Shown here: positions 13,401 through 26,428 of the stretch, one piece after another
How positions within the stretch are numbered: the first letter of the stretch is position 1
How the letters are laid out: each line of letters opens with the position of its first letter
Origin: Halichondria panicea
Taxonomy: Eukaryota; Porifera; Demospongiae; Suberitida; Halichondriidae
Reading direction: 5' to 3'
NCBI RefSeq assembly: GCF_963675165.1
Contig: NC_087377.1
Coordinates: forward strand, 3,750,978 to 3,814,977
DNA length: 64,000 nt
Translations under genes and position numbers: made by a program
Notes under the pieces: generated by a model
Databases searched by the model: none
What the model saw: the letters and a program-made list of their open reading frames with translations, nothing else
Told to the model about the DNA's origin: nothing

Positions 13401-16335
13401 AATGAACTATTATGCATATAATTATTCACAAGGTCAATAGCTCACATGACAGTCCCACTTGATGAAGTATCCGAAAGGAGAATTCACTAATAGGCACCAT
13501 AGTTCCGTTTCGGAATACAACATCATCAGTGACATTACCGTTGTAGTTCCCAACCATTCCTGCATATAAATTTATACTAATGACTGTGACTGTATTTTCG
13601 CCAAATTGAACCGTTGTAGTTCCCAACCATTCCACATGTGGAAATCATCAAAATAACTTCCACAGTATATAATTATATCTACCCTTGTACTAAAAAAAAC
13701 ACATTGCAATGTGAAACGTTGCTATAGGATTGTGTAACACAATAATTATAATTATGACAGAGGGGAAAAAAACTCTTGTGCAGTGTGCTGTTCAGGTACA
13801 ACGTCTGATAATCATGTAAGCTATGAATGTTATGTACCTCTAGTTAGTCCACGGAAGGCATCAGGGATGATGACTGTGAAGGTGAGCATGCTCGCAAGGT
13901 TCACCATTAATCCCATTCCATTCGGGAACGTGGCCAGAATGGAATTGGAACTGCTTCGAGACACAGAATAGAAATCAGTGGATATAGAAGAACTGACGTT
14001 GACCAGCTGGTCCGTTACATCTTCTCCACTGATTAGAATCTCAAGCTGTCTTGTTGTAGCATTCAGGCGTATCTGTTGGAGATAATAAAAAAATTAATAC
14101 GATTATTTTTAATTCTCCCGCAACCCTTAATATTCAATTCCCCTCACGTACTTCGACAGGAGTGTCCCTGCTCATAGCGAAGGCAAAAGCCGTTAGTTCA
14201 GTAGCCGAAGAATTTGTGATTGGTTGCATACGAGCTTGCACCCAGAACGTGGTGTCATCAGTCTCCAACTCCAGTAGAATGTACTCTCCCCAACCGTTAA
14301 ATGTGAACTTAGCTCCATCAAGGTTGGTGAGATGAGGATCACCCGTACAGAAGGCTGTGTGTGTGTATGTGTGTATGCATGTGTGTCACTGTGAACAATA
14401 CAATGGCTGACGCTGTGTCCCCATAACTGTCGAGCTATAGGACTGTCGATAAAAAGTTGTTGATTAAAGTACTGACTAATTTGACGTACCACTGATTAGT
14501 TATCTCTATTTATCAGTGACAAAAATATTTTCAACACTCACTTCTTCTTGGTGGGGAATACGTGGCGCAGGTCACTGGAGGTCGTCTAGTCCTGTACCTG
14601 GTTTCAGTTTCACCTCCAATGCTGCATATGCTCCGTAAATTATAATCATTATCAAGGAACTCTCTTGGGAAGAAGCTAGGACTGTACGCCACCACTCCAC
14701 TGATACCACGGACATTGTTGAGTGATCCACTTTGTCCTCTGCCATGAGAATAGTATAATTAATACCAAAATAATATGCAACAGCAACTAGTCTATCATAA
14801 TTATGGTGACTCTCTTACCTATAACAACAGAGAATGGTGTTTGTCTGTGCGAACGATGGAGTCACACAGAACTGGCGAGCATACACAGGGTCCAATGTCA
14901 ACTCAAACATATCCATAGGACTATAAGCGAAGTCTAATGATGCTTGAGCCAAGTTGCAAGGGCATTCATTGATTACTGTAGTCGCAGTGATGACGTCATT
15001 ATACAAGGTATCGTTGTTGATTATTCTGGCACATTCTGCACGTGCGGATTGCGTGGTACTCACGGATCGACCGACAAAATACACCTCATTATGAAACCGT
15101 GATCCTCTAGCAAGGCTAGAACATCCAATCATCTCGCTCATGGGTAAGTTAGAAATTTGATGATCGTGGAAAGAAGAAAATTCATCGCTGCCGAAAAATG
15201 AGGCTGGATTGATGTTGTAGCCGATAGTAGAAAAGTCACCATTCTGCGACTGACCCCATTGCAGATCATCACAGTTATATGTGTAGACAACAAAGGTTAC
15301 TACACCATCAGTTACGATAATGGCTTCAAACGAATTCTGGAAATAAAAGAGAAATATATACTCACATTAGGTAATCTATAACTGTAGTAATAAAGGGCAC
15401 CTTCTTAAAGTAATTAACTGTCTCCGCGTTAATTTGAACGTCAAAATCAATGCTATAGTATTATAGTTATATGCATGGGCATCCAATATACAGTGACTAT
15501 AACATGTATGCACACACACACAGCACTCACTCTTCCTCTGTCTATTGCAGTGTGAGGATACGGAGGAACGTTCCTCCAGGAGGCTACTAGCATCCAGGTG
15601 GGTTCAAACTTATCATCAAGTTCAACACTGACACGATTTGTGACAAAAGAGCCAACAATATTCATAAAACCATCAGGATCACCGGCACCATATACTCTGT
15701 ACCCCACATTGGAGGTGGGATCACGACCATCGTGGTCATTCCAGAATGGAGCGAGCAAATTTGATTGGCTGATCCTTGCATCAGATGTAGGGAATCGTTC
15801 CAGTGCTGTGAGGAGAGAGAGAGGTGGAGTGCCAACAGTCAGCATGCCATTCGTGCAGATCTGCAGGAGGAAAAACAGTATTACACTCACTCATGAAACT
15901 ACCGTATAGCGGGTAAGTTTCGTGGGGTAAAAAATTCGTTCAACTCGAGAAACGGTAGTTTTCGTGAGTAAAAATTTCGTTTAGTCTCGTGGCTGCACGG
16001 CATTCCTACGTTCAGATAAGCCACGCCTACAATAAACTTTCGTGGAGGTCAGCCTGCCCACGAAAATAACGAATATTTTACCCCACGAAAATTACCCGCT
16101 ATACGGTATAGATAAAGTGATAGAGCAGTCATTGCCTGTGTTTGTGAGGGGTGTCAACTGAATGACCATGCATTTAAGAATTTTCAACTCACATGAACGT
16201 ATTGGTGTGTTTCTGCTCCAAAGGGAATTCCAGTGCTCGAGTAAATCCGCTGTGAACATTCATCATCATTATCAAACAATTCCACAGCATCTTCGGGGAA
16301 GATAAAAGGAATGAAGTCGACACCTGGCACCAGAG
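10410..16335 (-). CDS. Headless duplicate: NIDO-AMOP-VWD-EGF (17 exons, no 5' exons)
   Basis: Duplicate of exons 8-24 of the gene at 17574-27454. Exons: 16193-16335, 15531-15860, 14819-15336, 14542-14738, 14152-14354, 13838-14072, 13446-13559, 13069-13314, 12618-12889, 12381-12480, 12146-12301, 11883-11999, 11624-11746, 11411-11536, 11138-11251, 10694-10837, and a proposed terminal exon 10410-10468. It encodes NIDO ([12 protein letters not shown]), AMOP (ECPCNLAQA ... LCCY), VWD ([31 protein letters not shown]) and five to seven EGF units (DINEC, DVDEC). All exons remain open with intact splice sites. No signal peptide or start exon exists because the duplication broke in intron 7. Exon 8 starts in phase 1 and exon 23 of the upstream copy ends in phase 1, so splicing from the intact gene into this one would stay in frame. 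It is either an unprocessed 5'-truncated duplicate or the C-terminal half of a fused gene. Confidence 0.7.
15902..16106. mobile_element. MITE family 1 (unit 1 copy)
   Basis: About 205 bp with terminal inverted repeats of about 30 bp (CCGTATAGCGGGTAA ... TTACCCGCTATACGG), flanked by TA on both sides as in Tc1/mariner-type MITEs. It lies in the intron between exons 8 and 9 of the NIDO gene copy and has no coding capacity. Confidence 0.85.
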
Positions 16336-16543
16336 CTGAAAGAGAGACATAATATTAAGGTATGAGTGCATGACGTGTATGACACTATTCCCATGAGCAT
16401 GAGTCAAATACAGTGGAAGCTAGCTATTATACGACCGATCTTTTAGAAGAAAACGCAAGGTATAGGGTATCAAGGTTTATACTTCAATTCACATTGATCG
16501 TGTATGTATTATTAGTATTATTAATGATCCGTTTCTTTCATAG

Positions 16544-17232
16544 ACGACAGACCAACACTTCCGAAACTTCTCAAGTTTAAACTGCCTGACAAGAAAACGA
16601 ACATTATCACACGAGTTGCCAGAGACTACACACTATTTGGGACACTGTTATTGAACGACGAAGATGGGACAATAGTCGAGATTATTAAGCAATCGAAAAT
16701 GCACGATTCCGTAGAGATTACCATGGAGATATTCAGACAATGGTTGAGGTTGTACAGTGCTGATTCCGCGCCGTCTTGGCAAATGTTGGTACACGTTTTA
16801 CGACAATGTAATCTGAACACTGTTGCTAACGACATAGAGTCGATGTACGGCGTGGTGAATGACGAAGACATACAAACAAAAAAACCGACTTCATTAACTA
16901 ATAATGAGCTCTCTACAAATCCAAGTGAACTGCACCCAATATACTCGTTCAAGGAGCTAAACAAAGCAGTATCTGAAATCGGCAACTGGTATGGACTTTG
17001 CAGCAATCTAGACGTGGAACGTGGCCTGTTGTCAGAGTTACAGCATTCAAACGAACACATCTCGATCAAGAAGACACAGTGTTTGGAGGCTTATTATGAC
17101 CAAGGTGAGGCAACGTGGGAGAGACTGATCACTGCTATAAATGACTATCCCATTCGAAACAGAAGAGTGGCTAAAGAACTAGCAGACAAACATGGAATCG
17201 ACTTTAAGAATTTGATAAAAGATGAACTATAA
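16544..17232 (+). pseudogene. Headless duplicate of the tandem Death-domain gene (exon 2 only)
   Basis: Copy of exon 2 of the gene at 9157-10075, including its AG acceptor, with the same stop. From 16651 to the stop the encoded 193 residues are identical to copy 1. One visible change lies upstream (AGT to AGA, Ser to Arg). The signal-peptide exon is missing because the breakpoint (16471) falls in the intron. The first in-frame ATG (16699) would cut Death domain 1. Without a new first exon it is a 5'-truncated pseudogene; if one was captured it could be a cytosolic Death protein. It is antisense to the space between the two EGF gene copies. Confidence 0.7.
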
Positions 17233-17395
17233 TTTTTAGCATTCAATTTTTCTATTGATATAATTATATCCCCTATAAGCAAGTCTGTTTTCAGCACACT
17301 GACAATTAAGGTGATAGGGTATATAATGGTTTTAATTAATAGCAGGGGATTATGATAATGATAAGCTTGCATGCATGCACATGCATATTAAACAA

Positions 17396-17401
17396 TTTAT
17401 T
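17396..17401 (-). terminator. Poly(A) signal AATAAA, unit 2
   Basis: AATAAA on the minus strand, about 170 nt downstream of the proposed stop at 17574-17576 of the NIDO-AMOP-VWD-EGF gene. It is conserved in both duplicate units. Confidence 0.45.
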
Positions 17402-17573
17402 CACCTCGTCAAAAATACAACTATGCAATGAATATTTCTTTATGATTACCATAATTATACAAATTATTGTAGCTGGATGCTCTTATATGCATATTAGCTA
17501 CTATTATGCCAAATATGTCACTATAAATTATTACAACCCCTAAGATAGTCAGAGGATTATACATGTATATCAA

Positions 17574-20500
17574 TTATAGGCAGCAATCATAAGACGCTAT
17601 CATAAGACAACCACTAATAAAACATGGTTGGTGGTCTACAATAAATTAAAAACCTAAACAGCCGACAATTTGCATCTAATTTTTGCGAAAAAGATCGTAA
17701 TGTCATATCTATATAGCTAGTACCAGTTGTTTTTTTTTATCTTTTTGTTGCGAGGCCATTAGCAATTACATTTGATGCTCGCTAAACATTTCAGTAATAC
17801 AGTGCAATTACATCGACTATAGCTCCTAATGTTCTGATACTATTATGGTAACACTTACCAGCTTCACACACTCCCTCCACTAGTAGTGTACCAGCCGGAC
17901 ACTCACAGCTGTAGTTACCCTCAACGTTTACACAAAACATGGAGGGTTCACAAAGGTCAGGGCCAAATATGTCCAAAGCTGCCACCAAACACTCGTTGAT
18001 ATCTGTAAATGGAGAGAGATGATTATTTGGAGCCACTATTGCATAATGCATCGTCGTATGCATGTGTTCAGGTTTTAGCATTGAGTACTTTTACACAACT
18101 AAAACTCATCGAAACCTGCAGTAAGTGGCCACCGTTGCATGGGCAGATCAACATGCAGTGGCAGTAATAACGAGGTGACCTGCATGCTATGGAGAGACTT
18201 TGAGGCCTATATATATTGACCTGGCTGTATTATATAGGAGGGTGACCTGCATGCTACATACTGTAACTAGAAATGAGATCCGGCTTATTTCTATACCCCC
18301 TCACCTATACATCTCCCCCCAGGCAACAGCTGGTATCCCTCACGACACGAGCATTCATAACCTCCCTCCAAGTCAGTGCAGATCTGCTCACACGGATTCT
18401 CCTGACATTCGTTGATATCTGTGAGAGGTGGGGATAAGTTTTATGACCGGCAGCCTCGATCAACACAAGAGGGCTACAATGGATACTGATATATCCTCTT
18501 ACACACAGTTTCAAATTCTGCTCCCAAAAATCATATACAATGCAGAGTCAATTATTCGAATGCTTCAACGTACTTGTGCAATTCATTCCATTGGGCGCCA
18601 GTTCGTAACCAGGGAGACAGCCACATGTTTCCACTCCGAATAAACTCACACATGATTGGACACAGCTGTTACTAGCATCACACATCGCTACCGGGTCAAC
18701 TGTAGAAGAAGTGAAGAAGGAAATAAATTTGGAGAGATTTAAAACCAGTGGGAGTAGTATAATAGTGCATGATTGTACCTTGACAGGTTCTGTTGTCGGT
18801 GTTGATGGTGTACCCTTCATTACAGCTGCAATTAAACCCTCCAATAGTGTTGGTGCAGATCTGATGACAACCACCATTGAGCAATGAGCACTCGTCAACG
18901 TCTGAAGGAATATGCACGCGGGAAAATTAACACAATCATTATAAGATTTGGGCCAATCTATTTTATAGGCCTTTCAAAGAGCTACAAAATGCAATTTCCG
19001 AAATAACTCTTCCACTTACCTCTACATTCTGTTTGGTTGAAGAGCTCGTAACCAGGGTAACAGGCACACTCGAAGCTTCCTGGTTGGTTGACGCACAGAT
19101 GATCACAGCCATGGGTACTGTTACACTCGTTGATATCTGAGGAGATTGATAGCTTACATAAAGAAATTATGGGTCCTAAAACTAGGAGAATCGCATTATA
19201 AATCCTATAATTATAAGTGACAGCTCCCAAAGACATAAATAACATACACATATAGCAAATTGCCTGAGGGGTGATAGCTTACCGGCACACTTTGACCCGT
19301 CTCCAAGATACCCTTGAGGGCATGGACCACACATTGCCCCCACTCCTGGAGCAGGGATGTCCACACAATCCACACCCATGAAACAGTCAAAGTTGGCACA
19401 GCCGTCAACGTCAGCCTCACAGAAGTCACCCTCCCAACCTGAAGAGTGCCGTACATGCATGACCTGGCTTGCTATAGATATAAGCTATGCATGTTATTGT
19501 AACAAGTTACACCATACCTTGAGGGCATACACAGTTGGAGACGACAGTACTGGCACTCTGGTCCACCACTCCCTCCAGTGTGCAGTTGCCATTATTCTCA
19601 CAAGCACAGATTACAATCTATGGGAAAATATAGTGGAACTAAAGGAGCCTCCATGATCGGAAGAATGCCTCCCTCCAAAATACAGTACTTTCACAATCAG
19701 CCATACAATGAAGCCATAATCATCATTTTAGCCTTGTATGCCATAAGGTATATACAAACTATCTTACCTGCACTTCCAGAGTTGACCCAGCATCCAGCTC
19801 ATCAGTCGCCAAAAACACGAGAGAAAGATCGACAATCGTATCAAGCTGCAACCTGAAGGTGTACTCCACAGTAAAATTTCCATTGGGGGTAGGCAGTAGA
19901 GTGGCCCTAGCTGGCAGTCCGTCCACCAGTGTAACGTTGATAATGCCCTTGTCATCAGTCACATTGAACACCAGTACAGCCTCTTCCCCCAGCGTAACAT
20001 AGAGGCTGTCAGGACCGTTGATCATGGGAGGGAAGTTGGCTGTCGGGGTATAGAGTTGAAAAGTTGCAGTTAATGTTTGTATTGTATAGAGACTGTAGTT
20101 GCTACTTCCCTTAGTATGAGCCTCTGCATGCATATAATTAATGTATGGAATATATATAAGAGTATGACCACATAGTAGAGTATTAGTAGATTAACATTGA
20201 TGCATGTGTATAACGTACCTGCTTGCATCTCATCTTCATCGATTTGGGAAATAATAGTCATGGTTTCAACGCCGATATTGATATCCCCTGTTTCTATGGA
20301 GTCAAAAATGCACTCGACATTGTCTCCACACATTTGAAGCACTTCTGCTGATGCATTTGCTACCACTTCATCCAGGTAGGGTGGATCGTGGTCAAGGACA
20401 GCAAAGTCTTCAGTAGCCAAGCCCTCAGGGTAAGTGAAGAGAGACTCTGAAGCATTCACTTGCCCTGTGATCACAAACAGTACACAGTCAGTATGTCTTT

Positions 20501-23500
20501 GATCGATAATTTTGATAATTATACTGGAGGTATACAATACCCAGGATACAAATGAACTATTATGCATATAATTATTCACAAGGTCAATAGCTCACATGAC
20601 AGTCCCACTTGATGAAGTATCCGAAAGGAGAATTCACTAATAGGCACCATAGTTCCGTTTCGGAATACAACATCATCAGTGACATTACCGTTGTAGTTCC
20701 CAACCATTCCTGCATATAAATTTATACTAATGACTGTGACTGTATTTTCGCCAAATTGAACCGTTGTAGTTCCCAACCATTCCACATGTGGAAATCATCA
20801 AAATAACTTCCACAGTATATAATTATATCTACCCTTGTACTAAAAAAAACACATTGCAATGTGAAACGTTGCTATAGGATTGTGTAACACAATAATTATA
20901 ATTATGACAGAGGGAAAAAAAAACTCTCGTGTGCTGTTCAGGTACAACGTCTGATAACCATGTAAGCTATGAATGTTATGTACCTCTAGTTAGTCCACGG
21001 AAGGCATCAGGGATGATGACTGTGAAGGTGAGCATGCTCGCAAGGTTCACCATTAATCCCATTCCATTCGGGAACGTGGCTAGAATGGAATTGGAACTGC
21101 TTCGAGACACAGAATAGAAATCAGTGGATATAGAAGAGCTGACGTTGACCAGCTGGTCCGTTACATCTTCTCCACTGATTAGGATCTCAAGCTGTCTAGT
21201 TGCATTCAGGCGTATCTGTTGGAGATAATAAAAAATTAATACGATTATTTTTAATTCTCCCGCAAAAAACCTTAATATTAATATTCAATTCCCCTCACAT
21301 ACTTCAACAGGAGTGTCCCTGCTCATAGCGAAGGCAAAAGCCGTTAGTTCAGTAGCCAGAGAACCAACAATTGGTTGCATACGAGCTTGCACCCAGAACG
21401 TGGTGTTAGCAGTCTCCAACTCCAGTAGAATATACTCTCCCCAACCGTTGAATGTGAACTTAGCTCCATCAAGGTTGGTGAGATGAGGATCACCCGTACA
21501 GAAGGCTGTGTGTGTGTGTGTGTATGCATGTGTGTCACTGTGAACAATACAATGGCTGACGCTGAGTCCCCATAACTGTCGAGCTATAGGACTGTCGATA
21601 AAAAGTTGTTGATTAAAGTACTGACTAATTTGACGTACCACTGATTAGTTATCTCTATTTATCAGTGACAGAAATGTTTTCAACACTCACTTCTTCTTGG
21701 TGGGGAATACGTGGTGCAGGTCACTGGAGGTCGTCTAGTCCTGTACCTGGTTTCAATTTCACCTCCTATGCTGCATATGCTCCGTAAATTGTAATCATTA
21801 TCAAGGAACTGTCTTGGGAAGAAGCTAGGACTGTACGCCACCACTCCACTGATACCACGGACATTGTTGAGTGATCCACTTCGTCCTCTGCCATGAGAAT
21901 AGTATAATTAATGCCAAAATAATATGCAACAGCAACTAGTCTATCATAATTATGGTGACTCTCTTACCTATAACAACAGAGAATGGTGTTTGTCTGTGCG
22001 AACGATGGAGTCACACAGAACTGGCGAGCATACACAGGGTCCAATGTCAACTCAAACATATCCATAGGACTATAAGCGAAGTCTAATGATGCTTGAGCCA
22101 AGTTGCAAGGGCATTCATTCACTACTGTAGTCGCATCGATGACGTCATTATACAAGGTATCGTTGTTGATTATTCTGGCACATTCTGCACGTGCAGATTG
22201 CGTGGTATTCACGGATCGACCGACAAAATACGCCTCATTATGAAAACGTGATCCTCTAGCAAGGCTAGAACATCCAATCATCTCGCTCATAGGTAAGTTA
22301 GAAATTTGATGATCGTGGAAAGAAGAGAATTCATCGCTGCCGAAAAATGAGGCTGGATTGATGTTGTAGCCGATGGTAGAATAGTCACCATCCTGCGACT
22401 GACCCCATTGCAGATCATCACAGTTATATGTGTAGACAACAAACGTTACTACACCATCAGTTATGATAATGGCTTCAAACGAATTCTGGAAATAAAAGAG
22501 AAATAATTATAATATTATACTCACATTAGGTAATCTATAATTGTAGTAATAAAGGGCACCTTCTTAAAGTAATTAACTGTCTCCGCGTTAATTTGAACGT
22601 CAAAATCAATGCTATAGTATTATAGTTATATGCATGGGCATCCAATATACAGTGACTATATAACATGTATGCACACATACACAGCACTCACTCTTCCTCT
22701 GTCTATTGCAGTGTGAGGATACGGAGGAACGTCCCTCCAGGAGGCTACTAGCATCCAGGTGGGTTCAAACTTATCATCAAGTTCAACACTGACACGATTT
22801 GTGACAAAAGAGCCAACAATATTCATAAAACCATCAGGATCACCGGCACCATATACTCTGTACCCCACATTGGAGGTGGGATCACGACCATCGTGGTCAT
22901 TCCAGAATGGAGCGAGCAAATTTGATTGGCTGATCCTTGCATCAGATGTAGGGAATCGTTCCAGTGCTGTGAGGAGAGAGAGAGGTGGAGTGCCAACAGT
23001 CAGCATGCCATTCGTGCAGATCTGCAGGAGGAAAAACAGTATTACACTCACTCATGAAACTACCGTATAGCGGGTAAGTTTCGTGGGGTAAAAAATTCGT
23101 TCAACTCGAGAAACGGTAGTTTTCGTGAGTAAAAATTTCGTTTAGTCTCGTGGCTGCACGGCATTCCTACGTTCAGATAAGCCACGCCTACAATAAAATT
23201 TCGTGGAGGTCAGCCTGCCCACGAAAATAACGAATATTTTACCCCACGAAAATTACCCGCTATACGGTATAGATAAAGTGATAGAGCAGTCATTGCCTGT
23301 GTTTGTGAGAGGTGTCAACTAAATGACCATTTAAGAATTTTCAACTCACATGAACGTATTGGTGTGTTTCTGCTCCAAAGGGAATTCCAGTGCTCGAGTA
23401 AATCCGCTGTGAACATCCATCATCATTATCAAACAATTCCACAGCATCTTCGGGGAAGATAAAAGGAATGAAGTCGACACCTGGCACCAGAGCTGAAGGA

Positions 23501-26377
23501 GAGACATAATATTAAGGTATGCCCACAGTGCATGACGTGTATGACACTATTCCCATGAGCATTGAGTCAAATACAGTGGAAGCTAGCTATTATACGACCG
23601 ACTTTTTAGAAGAAAACGCAAGGTGTAGGGTATCTACACACTTATACCTTTAGTGACAACGTTGATCTTTACGCTGTCGTCGCCATGGACACATGAAACG
23701 CTTCCAATAAAATCGCCGAGGAGAATATTTAGAGTGATACTATTCTCGAGTGTAGTGACTATAAACTCCTCATCATTCACATCTGAATTGAACTCAATTT
23801 CGTCTTTGGACTCTTGGTTAATTCTCCAGAACAACGTCCCAGCGATGGTCCCAGAATCTGTTCGTGTAGGATTGATATACAACAGACATTCAAACGAGCT
23901 GGTTGTATTGACTGTCACCCCATCCATAACTTGCTCACGACTACTGTCTGGCTCAATCGCAAAGAGAGACAACGAATCTATAGCAATCAAGTAAAATCAT
24001 AGTCAATATAGAATTTGAAATAAATTTATTACCCTGAGGGGATTTCAAACCACTCTATTTTTAATCACCTGACACTCTTCTGAAGGTGGAGCTGCCCGTT
24101 GACACAGTGGAATTAAAGTCATCTGGGTCCATGGCCGCACAGATAAACTCAGTCCCCTCTAGCATGCTAATAATGCTTTCGTTTAGCTCAAAATCCAATC
24201 TCACAGAGCTGTTGGTGTCATCCAGGTAGGTAGACGTAATGCCTAGAGAGGTGTAATCTCCAGGGAAGAGCACAGGAACATTTGTATTATCAGAGGTACA
24301 AGTGAGAGAGGCGGTTGTATCGGGAGTGCCAGAGCTGAGCACAGTCAGGACCGGTGGGTAGATAGTGAGTTCAGGTTCTGTGGGGAAAATGTACTCAATA
24401 CATGCACAATGAAGTCTAAGATACGTATAAGTTAGATGCTGAGGTTAGCAATCAATATACTTTGAAACGTATTAATATTTTATTGAACTAATATACATAA
24501 ATTACCGTTGACATTGATAACAAAGCTTGGTTGTAGGAAAAAAGAATCGTATGAGATAACATACTCTCCCTCATAATCAAACCGGGTCCTGTTGATGTGC
24601 AGCTCAGAATGGTACAAAAATGGTGTGTTTATTTCGAAACGGTACTCAAAAGCAGCCTGGTCATATGCACTGGCTTGCACAAGGAACCGATCATTGTCAA
24701 AAGTGCCAGAAAAGTTTCCATGTGCAAAGCGGAGTACAATATTTTCATATACATCAGCTGTAGCAGAGGCTCCTTGGTAGTAAAATATTTGATAGACATC
24801 TGAAATGGAGAGAAAGCCAAAACACAATAATAATAATTCGGTACTATATATAAGCAGCCTTCGGTACTAATATTGGAGGCTGAAACAAACTAACTATAGT
24901 ACAGACACTGTCGAACAGATCAATAGACAAAGATTATGAGTATATACAATTCTCTGTACTGCTGCACTTACTGGAATGCAGAAGGTGAGGGCTAAAGAAA
25001 GTGTCACCCTCTGTCCTGCACGTGTAGTAACCTTGCAGACCAGACTCAGCTAGCCCCCTGGGTGCATTCAAGGTGGTGGAGTTGGGCCAATCATTCTGGA
25101 TGTAGTTAGGTAGAATAGACACTGCACCATTGTCAATGTTCAGCATGGGGTTCACATGTTGGCTAGTGTCTCTGCTCATACACATCACACTGTAGAGGGG
25201 GAAGTGCTATACATAATACGCACATACAAGCAAAACAAATTTCTTATGATGATAATTATTATATTTACTGCTCTATTTATAATCTATGTTTGTCTTGAGC
25301 CTAACCTGATGATCCTCTCCCCGATAAAAGATCGAACTGTGAATGGCTGACCAAAAATGAGAGTCATGTCCACAGCCAACCCACCGACATACTCCAGCTG
25401 AATGGACACAGTCACTGGGTCTGAATCTGGAGAGAAAGTAATGTAACATCAACTTATATGTTTCCACTGGCCTATAATTATTACGTCCGTAGAGCCGACA
25501 TACAAAATTTCCATGCATGCATTAGAGGCATTCTGTTCACCTGTGGGGGCTCTCTGGATATTATTGATCTGATAGCCACTATTGGGAGAAACCTCTTCTC
25601 CAAAATACGCAGCAGCAAATCCAGATTCAATGACAAGGTAACAGTCTTGATTGTCAAGCCTAGTGCATATTTCTTTGCTCGCAACAACTTCTCGGTCAGA
25701 AAGAGTCAGCTGGATAGCTATAGTTGTTGTTAAGCCAGGCGACAGGTTCAGTACTTCACTGTCAGTCATGTTAATAGTGTTGTTTGTATCTCGAAAGGAA
25801 TCGCGAGAGAGCGATAGCATGTTGGGATCGACGGTAGAAACATCAATTAACGTATTTAAATGAAGAAGAATGATTCCCTCATCGGCCAAATAATCAAGCT
25901 CATTAATACCTACGAAGCTATAACGATTCCATATCAAGTCACACTCAACGGTGTCATTTGATTCTATGCGAATGTTGAAAGGAGCTCCAAGCATATCTGC
26001 AGTGTACATTTCCAAGGGTATAGTTTCTAAAGTGGTGTCAAGAAACTCGTCTGAAACTAGCCTGAAATAATCTCTAGGATTCATGTCGATCCGAATAGAG
26101 TTAACAGCGTCGGAATTGCAGGTACCCGTGTATTCAGCCTGGTATGTTTCATTAGTGTCCCTGTTTTTGAAAATAAGTTGGTTCAAAAAGCATGGCACAT
26201 CAGACATGCTGCTATCAAATGACTGGTAGTCATCGTAACTCAAAAATGGATTCTCCATCAAGTTGTTAAAGAAGATGTTCATAAAGACATTCTCGTAGCT
26301 GTAATGGAATTCCACTCTATCAACTCTAACGGAACCTAGGAAAAAGCACACAATAAATTCAAGCTGTGCATATAGAC

Positions 26378-26428
<51 letters not shown>

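Larger units (their letters stand above)
9314..16470. repeat. Tandem segmental duplication, unit 1 (7.16 kb)
   Basis: Near-identical to 16471-23634 in the same orientation. The left edge is in the intron of the Death-domain gene, where AAGGTTTATACT begins both units. The right edge corresponds to a point 13 bp past the donor of exon 7 of the NIDO gene. Only 1 bp (C) of microhomology is visible at the junction. The unit holds Death exon 2 and exons 8-24 of the NIDO-AMOP-VWD-EGF gene. Small indels and substitutions separate the copies. Confidence 0.92.
16471..23634. repeat. Tandem segmental duplication, unit 2 (7.16 kb)
   Basis: Second unit of the duplication described at 9314-16470. Its right end runs into the original intron 7 of the NIDO gene. 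Unit 2 therefore keeps the link to the 5' exons of that gene but has lost the first exon of the Death-domain gene. Confidence 0.92.
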
